A stretch of DNA of 5,814 nucleotides from the NCBI GenBank assembly GCA_007129145.1, contig SKWC01000403.1, forward strand, positions 1 through 5,814. Direction: 5' to 3'. Source of the DNA: Rubritepida sp. Lineage in GTDB: Bacteria > Pseudomonadota > Alphaproteobacteria > Acetobacterales > Acetobacteraceae. Below are positions 5,599 through 5,814 of the stretch, in pieces (positions within the stretch are counted from its first letter, which is position 1; each line of letters begins with the position of its first letter). Below the pieces are notes generated by a model. The model ran no database searches and was not told the origin of the DNA. It saw only the letters and a list, made by a program, of their open reading frames with translations. The position numbers and the translations under genes are program-made.

Positions 5599-5814
5599 AC
5601 AGCCCTTCCGCGCCGCCCGCGAGTGCCTTGAGACGATACAGCGCATCCTGAGCATCTCGCGGGGAAAGCGAGTCCGGATCCAATTTCTGCAACGCCTCCA
5701 GCACCGGGCCCGGCGCCGCGCCCTGTGCCGCGCCCTGTGCGGGGCCGGCAAACAGCGGCATGGCCGCCGAGAGCGGATCGGCGCTGGCCGCCGCCCGCGC
5801 CTCCAGCCCCGCCA
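5597..5814 (-). CDS. mutS: DNA mismatch repair protein MutS, C-terminal end (partial)
   Basis: Mismatch-recognition ATPase of methyl-directed repair. Only the last 71 codons and the TAG stop (5597-5599) are in the window; the mismatch-binding and ATPase domains lie beyond the right edge. The diagnostic part is the terminal LQKLDPDSLSPRDAQDALYR followed by LKAL (residues 41-64 of the visible piece). It closely matches the end of E. coli MutS (LDPDSLTPRQALEWIYRLK), the small helical domain used for dimer-tetramer assembly. Before it comes a variable Ala/Gly/Pro/Gln linker with a duplicated AAQG unit, and AMPLF (window 5750-5764), which sits where many MutS proteins carry a QLxLF-type sliding-clamp motif. 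The gene is followed after 9 bases by glnD and is probably the upstream member of the same operon. The identity is confident despite the short length. Confidence 0.9.
   Translation of the reverse strand, partial: AGLEARAAASADPLSAAMPLFAGPAQGAAQGAAPGPVLEALQKLDPDSLSPRDAQDALYRLKALAGGAEGL
5717..5740 (-). repeat. 12-bp perfect tandem duplication inside mutS
   Basis: The unit CGCGCCCTGTGC (plus-strand reading) occurs at 5717-5728 and again at 5729-5740 without mismatch. Being a multiple of three it keeps the frame and encodes a repeated Ala-Ala-Gln-Gly in the linker before the MutS C-terminal helical domain. It looks like a slippage product in a region tolerant of length change. Confidence 0.85.

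Noticed and set aside
5600..5814. Possible promoter for glnD inside the end of mutS, including a sigma-54 type site
   Set aside because: No convincing -35/-10 or GG-N10-GC element at good spacing was found by eye in this GC-rich stretch; not supportable.
1..5814. A novel system, mobile element, CRISPR array, tRNA or other RNA gene
   Set aside because: The window is fully covered by conserved housekeeping genes in a familiar alphaproteobacterial order. No repeats with spacers, transposase or integrase motifs, or tRNA-like cloverleaf were seen.

Overview
The window is ordinary, gene-dense chromosomal DNA from a high-GC bacterium. Codons end almost always in G or C, which also keeps long spurious frames open on both strands. 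The order mutS-glnD-murJ-trpS on one strand, with protein sequences of proteobacterial type, points to an alphaproteobacterium. A member of the Rhodospirillales/Acetobacteraceae is my best guess. That placement is inferred from gene order and base composition, not from any marker search.

Layout, left to right. Positions 1-156 (+ strand) hold the last 51 codons of a 5'-nucleotidase/UshA-type metallophosphoesterase. Only three bases separate its stop from the stop of trpS, which converges from the other strand. Everything else lies on the minus strand and is transcribed right to left: the C-terminal 71 residues of MutS (5597-5814), GlnD (2819-5587), MurJ (1218-2762) and tryptophanyl-tRNA synthetase (160-1161). 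The gaps are 9, 56 and 56 bases. There is no gene-free stretch of 300 bases or more.

The four minus-strand genes look like one transcription unit. Their jobs are mismatch repair, nitrogen sensing through PII uridylylation, lipid II flipping for peptidoglycan synthesis, and charging of tRNA-Trp. They do not form a pathway. Linkage of glnD, murJ/mviN and trpS recurs in Alphaproteobacteria, so the order itself is not new. All three complete genes are intact, of normal length, and carry their key catalytic or transport residues.

I see no mobile element, CRISPR array, RNA gene, defence system or previously undescribed system. The points worth a second look are small and lie in the junctions: a 15-bp tandem duplication in the murJ leader that is in frame with murJ, a TGATG overlap at the end of glnD opening a four-codon frame in phase with murJ, a compact hairpin directly after the murJ stop, nearly abutting convergent stops, and a degenerate clamp-binding-like motif plus a small repeat in the MutS tail.
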